Below, piece by piece: positions 24,601 through 35,653 of a stretch of 64,000 nucleotides of DNA. Within the stretch, counting starts at the first letter, position 1; each line of letters opens with the position of its first letter. The position numbers and the translations under genes are program-made. The stretch is from Rhabditophanes sp. KR3021. Lineage: Eukaryota; Nematoda; Chromadorea; Rhabditida; Alloionematidae. The notes under the pieces are model-generated. The model was not told the origin of the DNA. It was given only the letters and a program-made list of their open reading frames with translations, and did no database searches. The stretch is taken from NCBI GenBank assembly GCA_963281155.1, contig CAUJLY010000006.1:1860001-1924000 (forward strand), written 5' to 3'.

Positions 24601-26795
24601 TCCTTCTTTTGTATGTCCACACATTATTATAATCTTCAGCTGCTAATTTGCCTATCTACACCAATCAAGTCAATTGAAAATTGAACTTTAACACTATTTC
24701 AGATATTAACACTCCACACTCTATTACTATAATTATACTTTTCTTTTTAAATTAATTTTTTGGGACTATACTTATAATCAAGCCACACCATAATCGCTCT
24801 TATTACCACCACATTTAAATAGGTTATCCACTCATAATTATATAACACAACCTCATTAACATTCCCATTTGACATTCATATTTTTTGACTCAAATATACA
24901 TGTTCACATCCCCAGATCTACACATTAAGACCTCAAAAACATAAACCCTTTTAACTTGACACTTTTTTCCTAACCTCCAAGTCAACATCAAAGTCGCAAC
25001 CATACTTCATCAAAACATATCTCACTCATTATTTACAGCTTTGAACTTGAGGCGAGATCGCGGTCTGGTTGTCCCTATGGTTGTTGTAGTAATATTTTTG
25101 TATTATTATACTAAATAGTAAGGCGCTTTTGTCAATATATATTAGTTGATGTTAAATATTATATTTATACAAAAAGCAATTATCGTTTATCTTTAACTTT
25201 TCACTACAAATCATAAATAAAAACCTTTTGTACAAGGTTGGGTTAGGCTCATTAAAAATGCCCTAATCATCTTTTGGTAGAGGCAAGGTTTGTGGTGGTG
25301 GCGTGTGGATACGATATACCTAAATACTCATTAATATCCTCTTTTGCTAATGATCATTTCCGGCAAAGGTATAAAAAAGGTAATTAGCAGGAGTTGGAGA
25401 TGAATGATTTGACTGATTGTACCTTTTGCTTATCCCTGTTTCATGTCATTAAAACTTATTAGAAGACAAACTTCGGCATTTGGTGGTTTATAATATCACT
25501 AAACCTTTTCATGAGTCTCAATAGAAAGTACTTTGTTATTTATTTACCTTTCATCATTTGCTATTAGCCGGATGCTGATCAAACGATTATCATCGCATTA
25601 TCACGCAGAGTCACTTTTTGTACATTGAGTCACTTTTAGTTTATATTCCTTGATACAAATAAATACTAGTACTATGTCTTAAAATCTTTTGTCAAAAGCT
25701 TTCAGCTCAAATGGCAACGTTGCATGAAAGTTAGTGAAAAATTTGACTTTATCTGATATGACAATATATTGTGTATGATTTAGTTGTTTGTGATAAAGTT
25801 GTGTCATCAATAGGGATTCAGTAGAGATATGTGAGTTGTTGTTTGTGCTATGGCGGTAACATCATTTCTGCCAGAGCATAAACAAAAATTCGCGGAGTAT
25901 GGTTGAAATAATTGATATATCAACACCATACTTTTATCCCTATATCTTAATTTTATCATAAACAACCGGCAACTTTTAAAAAGGCCACAACTCATACATT
26001 AACATACACATTTGTTTAACTATTTTTATTCGTCTAAAGGGATCAAATAAACAAAAGCGCCTCTCATTTTCTAAATCAGATAAGAAGTCATAATTTACAG
26101 CTTTATCCTTTTGTACAAAGTAGTACCAATAACAACGAATAGAAACAAACTGTTAGAAAAAGTTTGTTGCCTGTTAACACCAACAAGTTATAATTAAAAA
26201 GTAGGAACCAACCCATTCATTTACATCAACACTTGTCACTACAAAAGATCCTTGCAGGTGTTTCTTTGTCTCTACGTATGTATTTATCTCATATCAAGTC
26301 ATACTTAATTTGTTTACCCTAAACACAATCTAACAAACTTATTTCCCTCAGAACCATTCTCATCTAAGGTTTAAAGATAATAGTATTTACCATAACAATG
26401 CGTTTCATGTTTTCTTATACAACAATCAACACTCCAGCTACTTCTCAATTTCTTTTTTGGCTATCATTAACTTTCAATAAAATTACTCTTCCGAGGTTTC
26501 ATCTATTGTAGTTGGTGATTTCATCTTTATTGCCTTTTTTACTGTTAAACCATTCCATTTATTTTAAATAAATGAGACATATTCTATTTAATTTTGGTTG
26601 GAATTGTTTAGGATAATAAAAAATTATATTATTACCCCCTTGTACATATGAATAAGGCGCTCATTTTGGGGAAAGAGTGAATAAGTTTAAGGTTTATTTT
26701 TTGTCCGAGATATATCATTAGTTCTAGTTTTTTCCGTGTCATTAAAAATAGAAAAAATGTAATGTCCATTTTTTGCAGACAAGAAGGCGAACAGC
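21601..26795. other. Gene-free 5 kb region, plus strand C-rich and G-poor
   Basis: From about 21.6 to 25.0 kb the plus strand is strikingly G-poor. For example, 24841-24900 has 2 G and 14 C. That makes several meaningless plus-strand ORFs of 60-90 codons. No exon, RNA gene or repeat array was recognised. It precedes the plus-strand Ig/FnIII gene, whose first exon follows a TTTTTTGCAG acceptor at 26.78 kb, so some of this could be a 5' intron or outron. Confidence 0.5.
23480..23700. other. Locally GC-richer unidentified island
   Basis: About 220 bp stand out from the surrounding AT-rich DNA (for example ggcgctgggtcaaatggcc near 23485 and gtagggggcatac near 23547). It has no long ORF on either strand, no tRNA box pair and no clear snRNA Sm site. 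It could be a structured RNA, a pseudogene scrap or a regulatory element. Confidence 0.3.
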
Positions 26796-28670
26796 ATGCT
26801 CATTAAGATGAAGTTACATGTTCCGGTAATTAGTCTTATTTTGTTAGGCTTTATTGGTAGGGTTGGTCGAGCAGAAATGTTACCAAGTGTAGTCGTTATT
26901 GGAAATGAAGGACAAGATGCTGAGTTTAAGTGTGAGATAGATGGACTTCAAGAAAACGATATGACTGTGATTTGGAATAAACGGGATTCTCCTATTTTTG
27001 TTGACGAGGAAAAGATTGATGATGATGAACGGTATAGTGTTGTTAAGAATGGAAACTTTTACATTCTCAAAATTGAACAGTTGACTGCTTACGATTCTGG
27101 AGAGTATGTTTGCGTGTACAGGGATAAAAATGATGAACAACAATCGTACTCTTATAATTTGGATGTCGTTACCAAACCAACAGTCAGTCTTTCGATTGAA
27201 GCTAACCCTCATTGGATCAAGGCGAAAACATCAACTAGTATCAGATGCCATGCTCGAGGAAATCCTATTCCAAGAGTTTCCTGGACTAGAAGAGTAAGCT
27301 TTTAATCAAACACCTCTATTAATATAATTATAGGGCAAGAAAGAACTTCCCGCTAATGTCAAAGTAAATGACGGCACCATTTATTTCAATAACGTAGATG
27401 AAAGCACTTCCGGCATGTATCAATGCAAAGGCGAAAATGCATATGGCGTTGATATTCGTGAAGTTGAAATACTTATTCCATGTAAGTTTTAAATCAAATG
27501 ACTTATTATTAACATGAAAAAGCATGTTGAATGGTGTCGAATATATGTATTTTTTAAATATATGTATGTATTTTTTTAAATACATGTATTAGTTCAAGTC
27601 TTAATGTTATTTATATGTATGTTTTTCAGCAACCAAAACTATGGCTGATAATGAAATGACTAATGGTACGTTTTTTGGTTTCTTTAAATGTTATTTGAAG
27701 AGTTTGCAAGAGATTATCTAAAAGATATAGTATATGTGTGTTTCTTTAATAAGCTGTCCACAGCCTTGTTTTGCCTAAGTGCAAAGTTTTTACATTTATG
27801 TGGAATGAAGTTGAATGTAGTTTTTTATCTTTAACTAAATTAACGGACAAATAGAACTATTAAGATTAAAGAGACTCGTTTAATTGGCTGAATTTGATTT
27901 TTTAGGGGCTCCAGTGGTTTGGGTTGATTCAATTTATATACCAGCTATGGGTGGTCAAGATGTTAATGTAACTTGTAATTATAATGGCTACCCATCTCCT
28001 ACAGTTCACTGGAATTGTGAAGGATTCAGACTTGGAGTATGTTTCGAATTGAATCCACTTTTATATATTTTTTCAGCTCAAACAAGACACACTTTCTCAC
28101 GAAGTATACGCAATCAGAAGAAACAACTACACATCTTCAATTTTGATGATTAAGAATATTACGGACAAATATTTTGGAACATTTTCTTGCGTTGTTTCAA
28201 ATGATTATGGAGCAGTAACAAAGAATATCTATGTGTCACCAACGCCAGGACCCCCACACCTTACTTTACTTGGAACTAAATTGTCTTGGGTTGTTTCATC
28301 GAAAAAAAAGATCCAATCTTTCAGAATTTTGTGGCGCGAGTCAGCTTCCATTGATTTCGGATGGCCGAACAAGCATAATGTTAGCTTAGAAAACGCACAT
28401 ATTAATGGATTCAACTATTCAGGAACTTTTGATCTAAGAGACATTTTAGAACCCCTAAAAATCTACGAAGTTCAACTGGAAGCTCTCAACGAACACGGTT
28501 GGGGAAGAAACGCGTATCATTCAGTAGAAGTAAGCTATGAAAATGTTCACAAATCAAGTCGCGGAAGCGCCACCACTAGCCTCGCCTTCTCAACAAATCC
28601 TTCAACCAAAAAGTCACTAATCCTTTTCGTTCTTCTTTCTATCATCGCAAAGGAAGTCCTTCTACGCTAA
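26796..28670 (+). CDS. GPI-anchored-type adhesion protein with three Ig and one FnIII domain (RIG-3-like)
   Basis: Five exons, 26796..27293, 27334..27481, 27630..27665, 27906..28036 and 28077..28670, splice in phase to 468 residues. Introns are 40, 148, 240 and 40 nt; exon 3 is a 36-nt microexon. A signal peptide (residues 5-25) is followed by Ig1 (C46-C106), Ig2 from C151 to YQCKGENAYG, Ig3 from VNVTCNYNG to FGTFSCVVSNDYG, then an FnIII domain. A Ser/Thr-rich stem and terminal hydrophobic segment (SLILFVLLSIIAKEVLLR) follow, fitting a GPI signal rather than a TM with cytoplasmic tail. The layout resembles nematode RIG-3, an Ig/FnIII GPI protein of neurons. I believe RIG-3 is described with fewer Ig domains, so I leave the symbol blank. 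An acceptor TTTTTTGCAG 17 nt before the ATG may take a spliced leader or a 5' UTR exon. Confidence 0.82.
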
Positions 28671-30504
28671 TTTTTTTGTAATTTGCTCAACATCTTTCTC
28701 AACACATTTTTCTTATATTTATTTATATTTATATATCTTCATATTTTTGTATCCGTCTTGTTGATAGCTGTTAGCACATTGGTGTGTCTTTTAGTTGCAA
28801 ACAATATTTTTTAACAAGTTTTTTCAGAAAAACTTGAATAGGGCATGTATTAAGTGTAAACCTTTCTATTTTTATAGTTTTAAAACAATCGACAAAAGTA
28901 ATACTTATATATCTTTTATCTTCAGTGCATAATATTTGTAATTGATTATTGGCGGAAACACAACCAACTTTATAAAACTTATGTTTTGTCCTTAATTCGC
29001 CACAAAAAGTTCTCTCTTTTTTACCTTCTCTTATATGTTTATTATATAAACTGCTCTTTCTTCTTATTTTTTATTTATATGAAATATGAAATATTCAAAC
29101 ATATAAATATAATTGATCGTAAACTTTTATTTCATTTTTTAATAAAATTTGTTTTGTCAGCTATGAATTTTTATCGTTCAGATATACATTTAAGAACCAA
29201 TTTAAAAGCAACCCCCGAATGTCATGCTCTAAAAAAGTTACTACTCTCATACAAACCATTTTTCTTATTAACACCATCATCACGCAAAGCTAAAGCTTTT
29301 GTCTTTCAGACTTTATATGAAACTCAACTTTGGACATTTTTTATCTACATCATATGTATGAATCAAAAAATATTAAAAGATTTGATAGAAAGATATATAG
29401 TGTGGTAACACCTATTTTTCTTTTTATGTACACATATGCATTTATATAAACATATATTCTTCTTCATGTCGTTGCATTAAATAAATTAGATAGATGAACA
29501 AATAATAACAAATTTTAATATTTTGATTTTTGTCTTATATATCAAGTCTCCTACCATTATATAGGGGTAAAGTTTGCAAAAAAGGGTGTCCTCTTAACAT
29601 ACTACCAAATATTTATACATATGATACATAATATTTGATGGTTTTTTGAGATGAGTCTAGATAACAAATCTATATTAGAATATATAATCGTTGCTTTGAC
29701 AACAACTGTTCTAAATTATACGAGAGCCTTTCCTTTATTAGCTATATATCCCTAACTAATCACCATATTTATCTATTCGTTATCTCAATGCCATACACAT
29801 ATCCTATGTATAGCTATTTGGTGTGTGGAGAAAGTTTATGATATGCCATAGGTAGAATTCCTCTAATACTATTGTTTCTCTTAAATGTACGTGTCATACG
29901 TGTATCCCGTGCGTCCTGTTTTTTAGCAGAGACAACTTTAGTTAGGTGGAAATGTTGTTATGTAATACTTGTAAACTTTATTTCATCAATGCTTAATTGT
30001 CAACATTATGCTCTAATAAAAGTAATTCATTTTTAAATTTAATTTCCTTAACAAATTCTATTACTTCTACTAACTTTTATTTAATGTTTCTCTCAAGGTA
30101 TTTGATTATGTGCGTGAAAGTATACAAATTCGCCTCGTTGTCTATACTTCAGTTGTACGTGTAATTATTTAAATACGGCATACGTTAACTCGTGAAATTA
30201 TTATCTTTCGGTTAGTGTATATTTATTCCAAAAGGATATACTTATGTTAAAGGATATATTTGTAAAGGTATTTATTATTTCCTCTATCCAAGCACCTATA
30301 TGCGAGAAACAAACAGATACACATTAAGAACCACCTGTTTTTTGCACTTTGCCTTTTGCCATTCCAAAACTTTTAATTTGTCAATCTCTTTTCGAATTTC
30401 ATACAATTCTTTATAAATTTATGTTTGCCTCTTTATAGTGCCCATATTTATAACCACAAATTAGTAAAGACTTTATGTGCTATAGATTTTAATAAGCGGC
30501 AAAT
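28671..30504. other. 3' flank of the Ig/FnIII gene and intergenic
   Basis: T-rich on the plus strand just after the stop, consistent with a 3' UTR. A 140-codon open frame at 28986-29408 lacks an ATG start and has low-complexity hydrophobic composition, so I do not call it a gene. Nothing else is recognisable up to the small gene at 30.5 kb. Confidence 0.5.
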
Positions 30505-30896
30505 ATGAATCTTCAGGAACACTATAAACCAAAAGGCACAAAAGTAGGTTTCTTCGATATATCTATGTATTCATATTAATTAATTTTAAACAATTTTCAG
30601 GAAGATTTTGCTGTTAAATCAGGCCATTTAGCACCACCCATGGTCAGGCCAAATAGTCCAAGGCCCCAAAGAGCAAATACTCCAATTGGTAAGTGTTTTT
30701 TATGTAAACTCAAAAAATAAACATTTAATTTTCCCTTGACTTGACATTGTTCAGCTCTAAACTTACAATAAAATCGTTTCACACTCATTCTTTGTTTATA
30801 GATTCAGCAACAATCTCACTGTCAACGAATAATATCATTCGCCTAGATACAACAGGCTTAACACCAGATAAAGGAGCTAAAGGTGGATCAAAATAA
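30505..30896 (+). CDS. Small proline-rich protein, 73 residues, three exons
   Basis: Exons 30505..30543, 30601..30688 and 30802..30896 have canonical sites (GTAGGT...TTTTCAG and GTAAGT...TTATAG), matching phases and a clean ATG and TAA. They sum to 222 nt. No single exon exceeds 100 nt, so a plain ORF scan misses the gene. The product is basic and proline/threonine-rich with the segment HLAPPMVRPNSPRPQRANTP in the middle and PDKGAKGGSK at the end. It has no signal peptide or TM, and is probably disordered. I do not recognise it. A faint likeness of AVKSGH to the Lys-Gly-rich segment of death-associated protein 1 is too weak to use. Polyadenylation-like aataaa overlaps and follows the stop. 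Confidence 0.68.
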
Positions 30897-31389
30897 ATAA
30901 AATGTACTTTGAATAAGGGAATAACAAATAAAAAATTAATGTATTAACAACCTGTATCTATCTTATATTTCGTACTATCAAAAAACGCATTGTCTTCTTG
31001 TTTTAACTTACAATATAATTTAGCCCAAGGAAGCTCTATTTTTCATTTGAAATACCTATCTTCATATGCTTCATACACTTACAAACAACAAACAAAATAC
31101 ATCCTCACACGGGTTCGACAATACTCTGTTAATTAGGAAAACGAGGAAATAAAAATAATAAAAATATTGCGTTTGTTTTTTATTTACAAGGAATCTCTAT
31201 CCTATTTTATTTTTAAATAAAAGAATTTGGGATGCATTCATTAGTTTAATATTGGTTGTGAATACATATTTTGTCTCAAAATTGTTTTGCTTGATCCAAA
31301 GTCATGATAATCGTTTATAAAACGATGTATCACCTTTTATATTTGATAAATATTATGATTAATCGTATTAAAACGCGAAGCTGACTATA
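30897..31389. other. Intergenic
   Basis: About 500 bp of AT-rich sequence between the small proline-rich gene and the membrane-protein pseudogene. No feature recognised. Confidence 0.55.
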
Positions 31390-31488
31390 TTGCGTACAAA
31401 GACAATAAATGATTTCTCATTAACTTTTTTTAAAAGTGATATAAATACAATATGTAATTTGATGTTTTCACCGAATCAGAGGAGAGAA

Positions 31489-32610
31489 ATGTCGGAAATT
31501 CGTTTTCCTCCAATCGTCAAGTGTGTTGTTCCATTAGTTTTATATTTATTAAGCCTAATATTTGTAATAGTTTCTATAACTAAGCCATACAAGTTTTCAG
31601 GATTTAATGTTGGTGACAAATTAAGTGATTACAAAGATAAAGACTTGTTGACAAAATTGAATATTAAAGTAGGGACTTGGGAACAATTTAAGACAGATGA
31701 TGCAGGTATATATTTAATAGAATGATTCTGATTTCTTATTAATTTTTCAGAAAGAAAGTATTTTTATGATGTTTTTATAAGAAATGTAGTGACGGCATCC
31801 TTAAATTTCCTTATATTAATATAAACACAGACATTGAAGAAGCTAAGACATGTGTTAATAATGAAATAAAAATCATTCGATACAAAATAGTTGTTTTAGA
31901 AGATATTGGAAAATCTGAACCAGGCCTTGATTTGCAAAAACTTATTGAACTGAAACAAACGACATAGAACAGATGTTAAACAAATGAATGGGTGAATTTA
32001 TTACTGATGTTCCGTTGTCGCATTATGATAATATTGGCTTTACACCGGAGCAATTGGTAGTTATTTATGATATTGAAAATCAGATAGCGCGCTTTAATTG
32101 TCTAGTGAAGAAGACAAGTTCACAAGAAACTAGAACTGAATTTATATTATTCAATATGTTTGAATCGTTTAAACTTATTAAAATAATCTCAGCTCTTATT
32201 GAACCTGCTCATGGTTTTATACGTTTTAGAGATGAATCTAATGGATGTGACTTAAGTTTTGTGGTAGATACTATTTATTCCAGAGGTTTTTACTTTTTGC
32301 ATACATAGTGATTTTGATGATTTCTTACAAGATTGTTACTATTTCCCTGGGAACAGCTTTAATGTCAGCTAACAGAACACTTCACATCAAAAATATCTTA
32401 TTTTCAACGATAACTGCTATGTTTCTGCTTTGCTGGATGGAGAAGTATAATGGATATTTGGGAACTTTCAGAGACGATGACGAACATTTGACTAGCCACA
32501 CAAGTTCAATGATTTTCTTTCACATTTCACTGTCTTGCTTATTTATAACTATTCTTGCTTCAATACTTGACATAATTCCATTCAAATTCAGAAAAGCCAA
32601 ATTTTGTTAA
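31489..32610 (+). pseudogene. Frameshifted multi-pass membrane protein (claudin-like topology)
   Basis: Coding blocks lie in changing frames. The first (ATG at 31489) has a TM helix (IVKCVVPLVLYLLSLIFVIV) followed by a loop with GTWEQF. An intron (31705..31750) leads to FYDVF, after which the frame must shift, one extra T in the T-run near 31773 restoring it. Then comes KKCSDGILKFPYINI up to about 31960, a second shift, an in-frame TGA at 31985..31987, a block 31988..32270, and a last block with three TM helices ending at 32610. A weak 53-nt intron might join the last two, but the other breaks have no splice solution. The outline of one TM, a W..C..C loop, then more TMs recalls claudin/clc-like proteins. 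Family uncertain. Confidence 0.6.
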
Positions 32611-32784
32611 ATGTTATACGATTCAATTGTGCAGCAACACAAAAAGTAAATTATTAATTAGCCAGATGTTGTACTAAGAAAATGAATGATAAAACTTGTA
32701 TAGATTAAGAAGTCTCTTATCATTTTGTAACCTTATATAAATATGTACTTATTTTGATTTATCACTTGGCCATACATTAATTAG

Positions 32785-34346
32785 ATGTTTAAATCAAGAC
32801 TCGTTATTTTATTTGTCTTTGCTTTGATGCAAATTGCATCATCTAGGCCTAAGTATGATGAAATTAAGTCAATGCCGGGAATTAATTTTCAGCCAAACTT
32901 TAAACAATATTCGGGGTTCTTGCAAGCTTCGAATAAGCATTACTTCCATTATTGGTATACGGAAGCTCAATCTAATCCAGAAACAGCTCCCGTTATTTTG
33001 TGGTTAACTGGTGGACCTGGATGCAGCAGTATTCTGGCTCTACTTGAAGAGTGCGGACCTTTCAGAGTTGGCAATTACGGAAACACAGTTTTTGAAAATC
33101 CTTACTCATGGAACAAAATAGGAAACGTACTATTCTTATCATCCCCAGCCGGTGTAGGCTACTCATATTCAACTGACGGAAACATCACAGCTACTGACGA
33201 TCAAGTCGCTCTTGACAATTACAATGCCGTCCTCAATTTCTTCCATTATAAATTTCCCGAACTACAAGGCAGAGATCTTTGGGCAACTGGAGAATCTTAT
33301 GCGGTAAATCATATCTAACCTAAAATTACGATCATTTATTGTAGGGTGTTTATACCCCGACATTAGCTGCTCACCTCGTAGACGATACATCAGGTCTCTT
33401 TAACTTTAAAGGAATGGCAATCGGAAATGGGATGTATAATTTCCCAAACAACTATAATACCATGGTTTCACTCTTTTATTATCGAGGATTCATTAGGCAA
33501 AATTTGTACGATACCGTCAATACTGAATGTTGCAATGGAAACCCTTACACTTGTGACTATTTTGGACTCCTCCAAACACAGGGACCCTGTAGAGAAATGG
33601 TAAATAAAACTTACTTAAGTTAAATATTCCTTTTAGATCTTAAAAGAATTAAATTCTGCAAATGACTTAGATCCATACAATTCATACTCCACTTGTTACA
33701 ATGACACATCCTCTGGCTTAAGAAAAAAGTATTACGAGAAGCAATATAATCGCCTTGCCGGATTATCTGAAGACATTCAAAGTGATGTTTCAATTCCATT
33801 ATGTGATCAAACTAATAATACCGAAATATGGATGAATAGAGATGATGTTAGGAATGCACTCCATATTCCATCTACTTTGCAGCATTGGACTGAGTGCAGT
33901 GATTCCGTTGGTGAACAATACCAAATCACGCACTATGATATGACGCCCGAGTTCCAAAAGATATTGAAAGCAGGTAAAAGAGTCTTGGTTTATAACGGAG
34001 ATGTCGATACAGTGAGTTTGCACAATTACTGGTCTTTAAATAAGTGTTTAAGGCTTGTAATATTATCATGAATGAGAAATTCGTTAATAATCTCAACTTG
34101 ACAATTGCCGACAAAGATCAGCAACTAAGTAAGACTTGGATTTATTACAATGACAACCCAAATACTGCTGGATATCTTACTCAATACAAAGAAGGATTAG
34201 ATTTTGTTACTGTCCGTGGATCAGGACATTTAGTCCCTCAAGACAAACCGCGCGAAGCACAACAAATGCTTTACAATTTTATTAATCAAAAAGATTATTC
34301 AACTCCCGTTCCATTTAGCACTTCTTATCAACAAACAACTAATTGA
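32785..34346 (+). CDS. Serine carboxypeptidase, peptidase family S10 (cathepsin A-like)
   Basis: Four exons, 32785..33303, 33345..33599, 33637..34011 and 34053..34346 (introns of 41, 37 and 41 nt, all phase 0), encode 480 residues, a usual S10 length. A signal peptide (1-20) sends it to the secretory or lysosomal pathway. Family marks are WLTGGPGCSS (the oxyanion-side loop), GESYAG split by the first intron with nucleophile Ser171, YNGDVDT with the likely catalytic Asp380, and GSGHLVPQDKP with His442. All triad residues are present, so it should remove C-terminal residues from peptides at acidic pH. There are several N-glycosylation sequons (NIT, NDT, NNT, NLT). The sequence ttag immediately precedes the ATG, a likely spliced-leader acceptor. 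Confidence 0.92.
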
Positions 34347-35653
34347 TATTAAATTACAGTCTTATTTATTGTTCAATAAATTTGGCTTATAAATTCATGT
34401 AGTTCTTATTAGCAATGTTCTTTTATACAATATTTCTGCATCCATCATTGATTTAAGATGAACTAAATCATTTAGTCTCTCATATGAAGAGTTAGAAAGA
34501 TAAAATTGTAAGGCTTTTTAAGAACATGGCAATTGAATTTGTTTAATATAAGCAAATATTATTTTTAACAAAAAATAATCGGAGCAGGTGAAATATTCAA
34601 AATATAATTACAATACTTTAAGTGAATTTGGTGATGTATTTCTGTATTCTTTCTTGACCGAAAATGCGCTGTTTTAAGAACAAAATAACCAGTAATTTTT
34701 TGTTAAATCAAAGTTTATGACGCACCTAAATAGCACTCAATTCCTTTAATTGGAGTTACCATCTTGATATAAAAAAATGATAATTTCATCAAATTCATTG
34801 CAAAAGGAAATTTAGTAGCGCTATGAAGTCTTGTGATCAGTTTCTAGTAGATTCAACAAGTCTATCGAATGAAGCCACCAGAACATTGCTCATCATTAAT
34901 AAATGCTTGAAAGATCATTTAATTACTCTCTGACCAATTACCATTATTGTTTAAATGCCGCATAATATCAAATTAATATGGTCATCGCCAAAATGACTTG
35001 TACTATCTATTTTTATACTAAATAGACCACTCTTGATTAAATGTTTTATATAAAAATGAGACACAAACTATTTAATTCATTTTATTATATGAACTTATTC
35101 TACTAAATAAAATGATATACCAGATAAGTTTGATTTTTAAACCAGATTGGGACAAAAGCAAATCTTAAAACTCTTCCCAATTAAATACGTTCTTTCCACG
35201 AGGATATATAGAGCCAAAGGGTGTTTAGATTGAGTATTGTTTATAGACTTAATGAAGAATAATAAATGTTGACAAAGCCTTTGGTCTTTATACAGAAGTA
35301 GAGAATGGCCCAAAAATTTGAGTAGAATGCCTGTAAGAATGGGATATTTTATATTAAAAGTGAATTTGTACTGATATTTGGGAGTGGTGGATATTACATA
35401 AGTATATCTAAAGCAAAATAAAGAAAACAATGTTGATAAAATTAAGAATTGACAGATGGAAGCAGATGGTGTTATTGCAGACATTGGACCATTTAAAACA
35501 CACCAATGATAACGTACCCAACCAGATTATAAATGGACAAGAAGCATATAAATCAAAAAATGATAACAATGTGATGGTGATGAATATATATTTTTGACAG
35601 TAAAAGAATAAGTTCCCATTCATTTTATGGTTTTTACTGGATCACGGCTCCAC
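34347..35653. other. Convergent intergenic / 3' UTRs
   Basis: Between the carboxypeptidase (plus) and the NCAM-like gene (minus). An aataaa occurs about 26 nt after the carboxypeptidase stop (34374). Minus-strand open frames at 35137-35623 lie just downstream of the NCAM-like stop and are probably 3' UTR. Confidence 0.55.

Noticed and set aside
27540..27600. Short AT-rich inverted repeat in an intron (atgtattt/aaatacat)
   Set aside because: Only about 8 bp of stem in highly AT-rich sequence; expected by chance.
28986..29408. 140-codon plus-strand open frame after the Ig/FnIII gene
   Set aside because: No ATG at its start, phenylalanine/tyrosine-rich, and no acceptor that would link it to another exon.
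35137..35623. Minus-strand open frames just downstream of the NCAM-like stop
   Set aside because: Probably 3' UTR; hydrophobic low-complexity translations without splice links.
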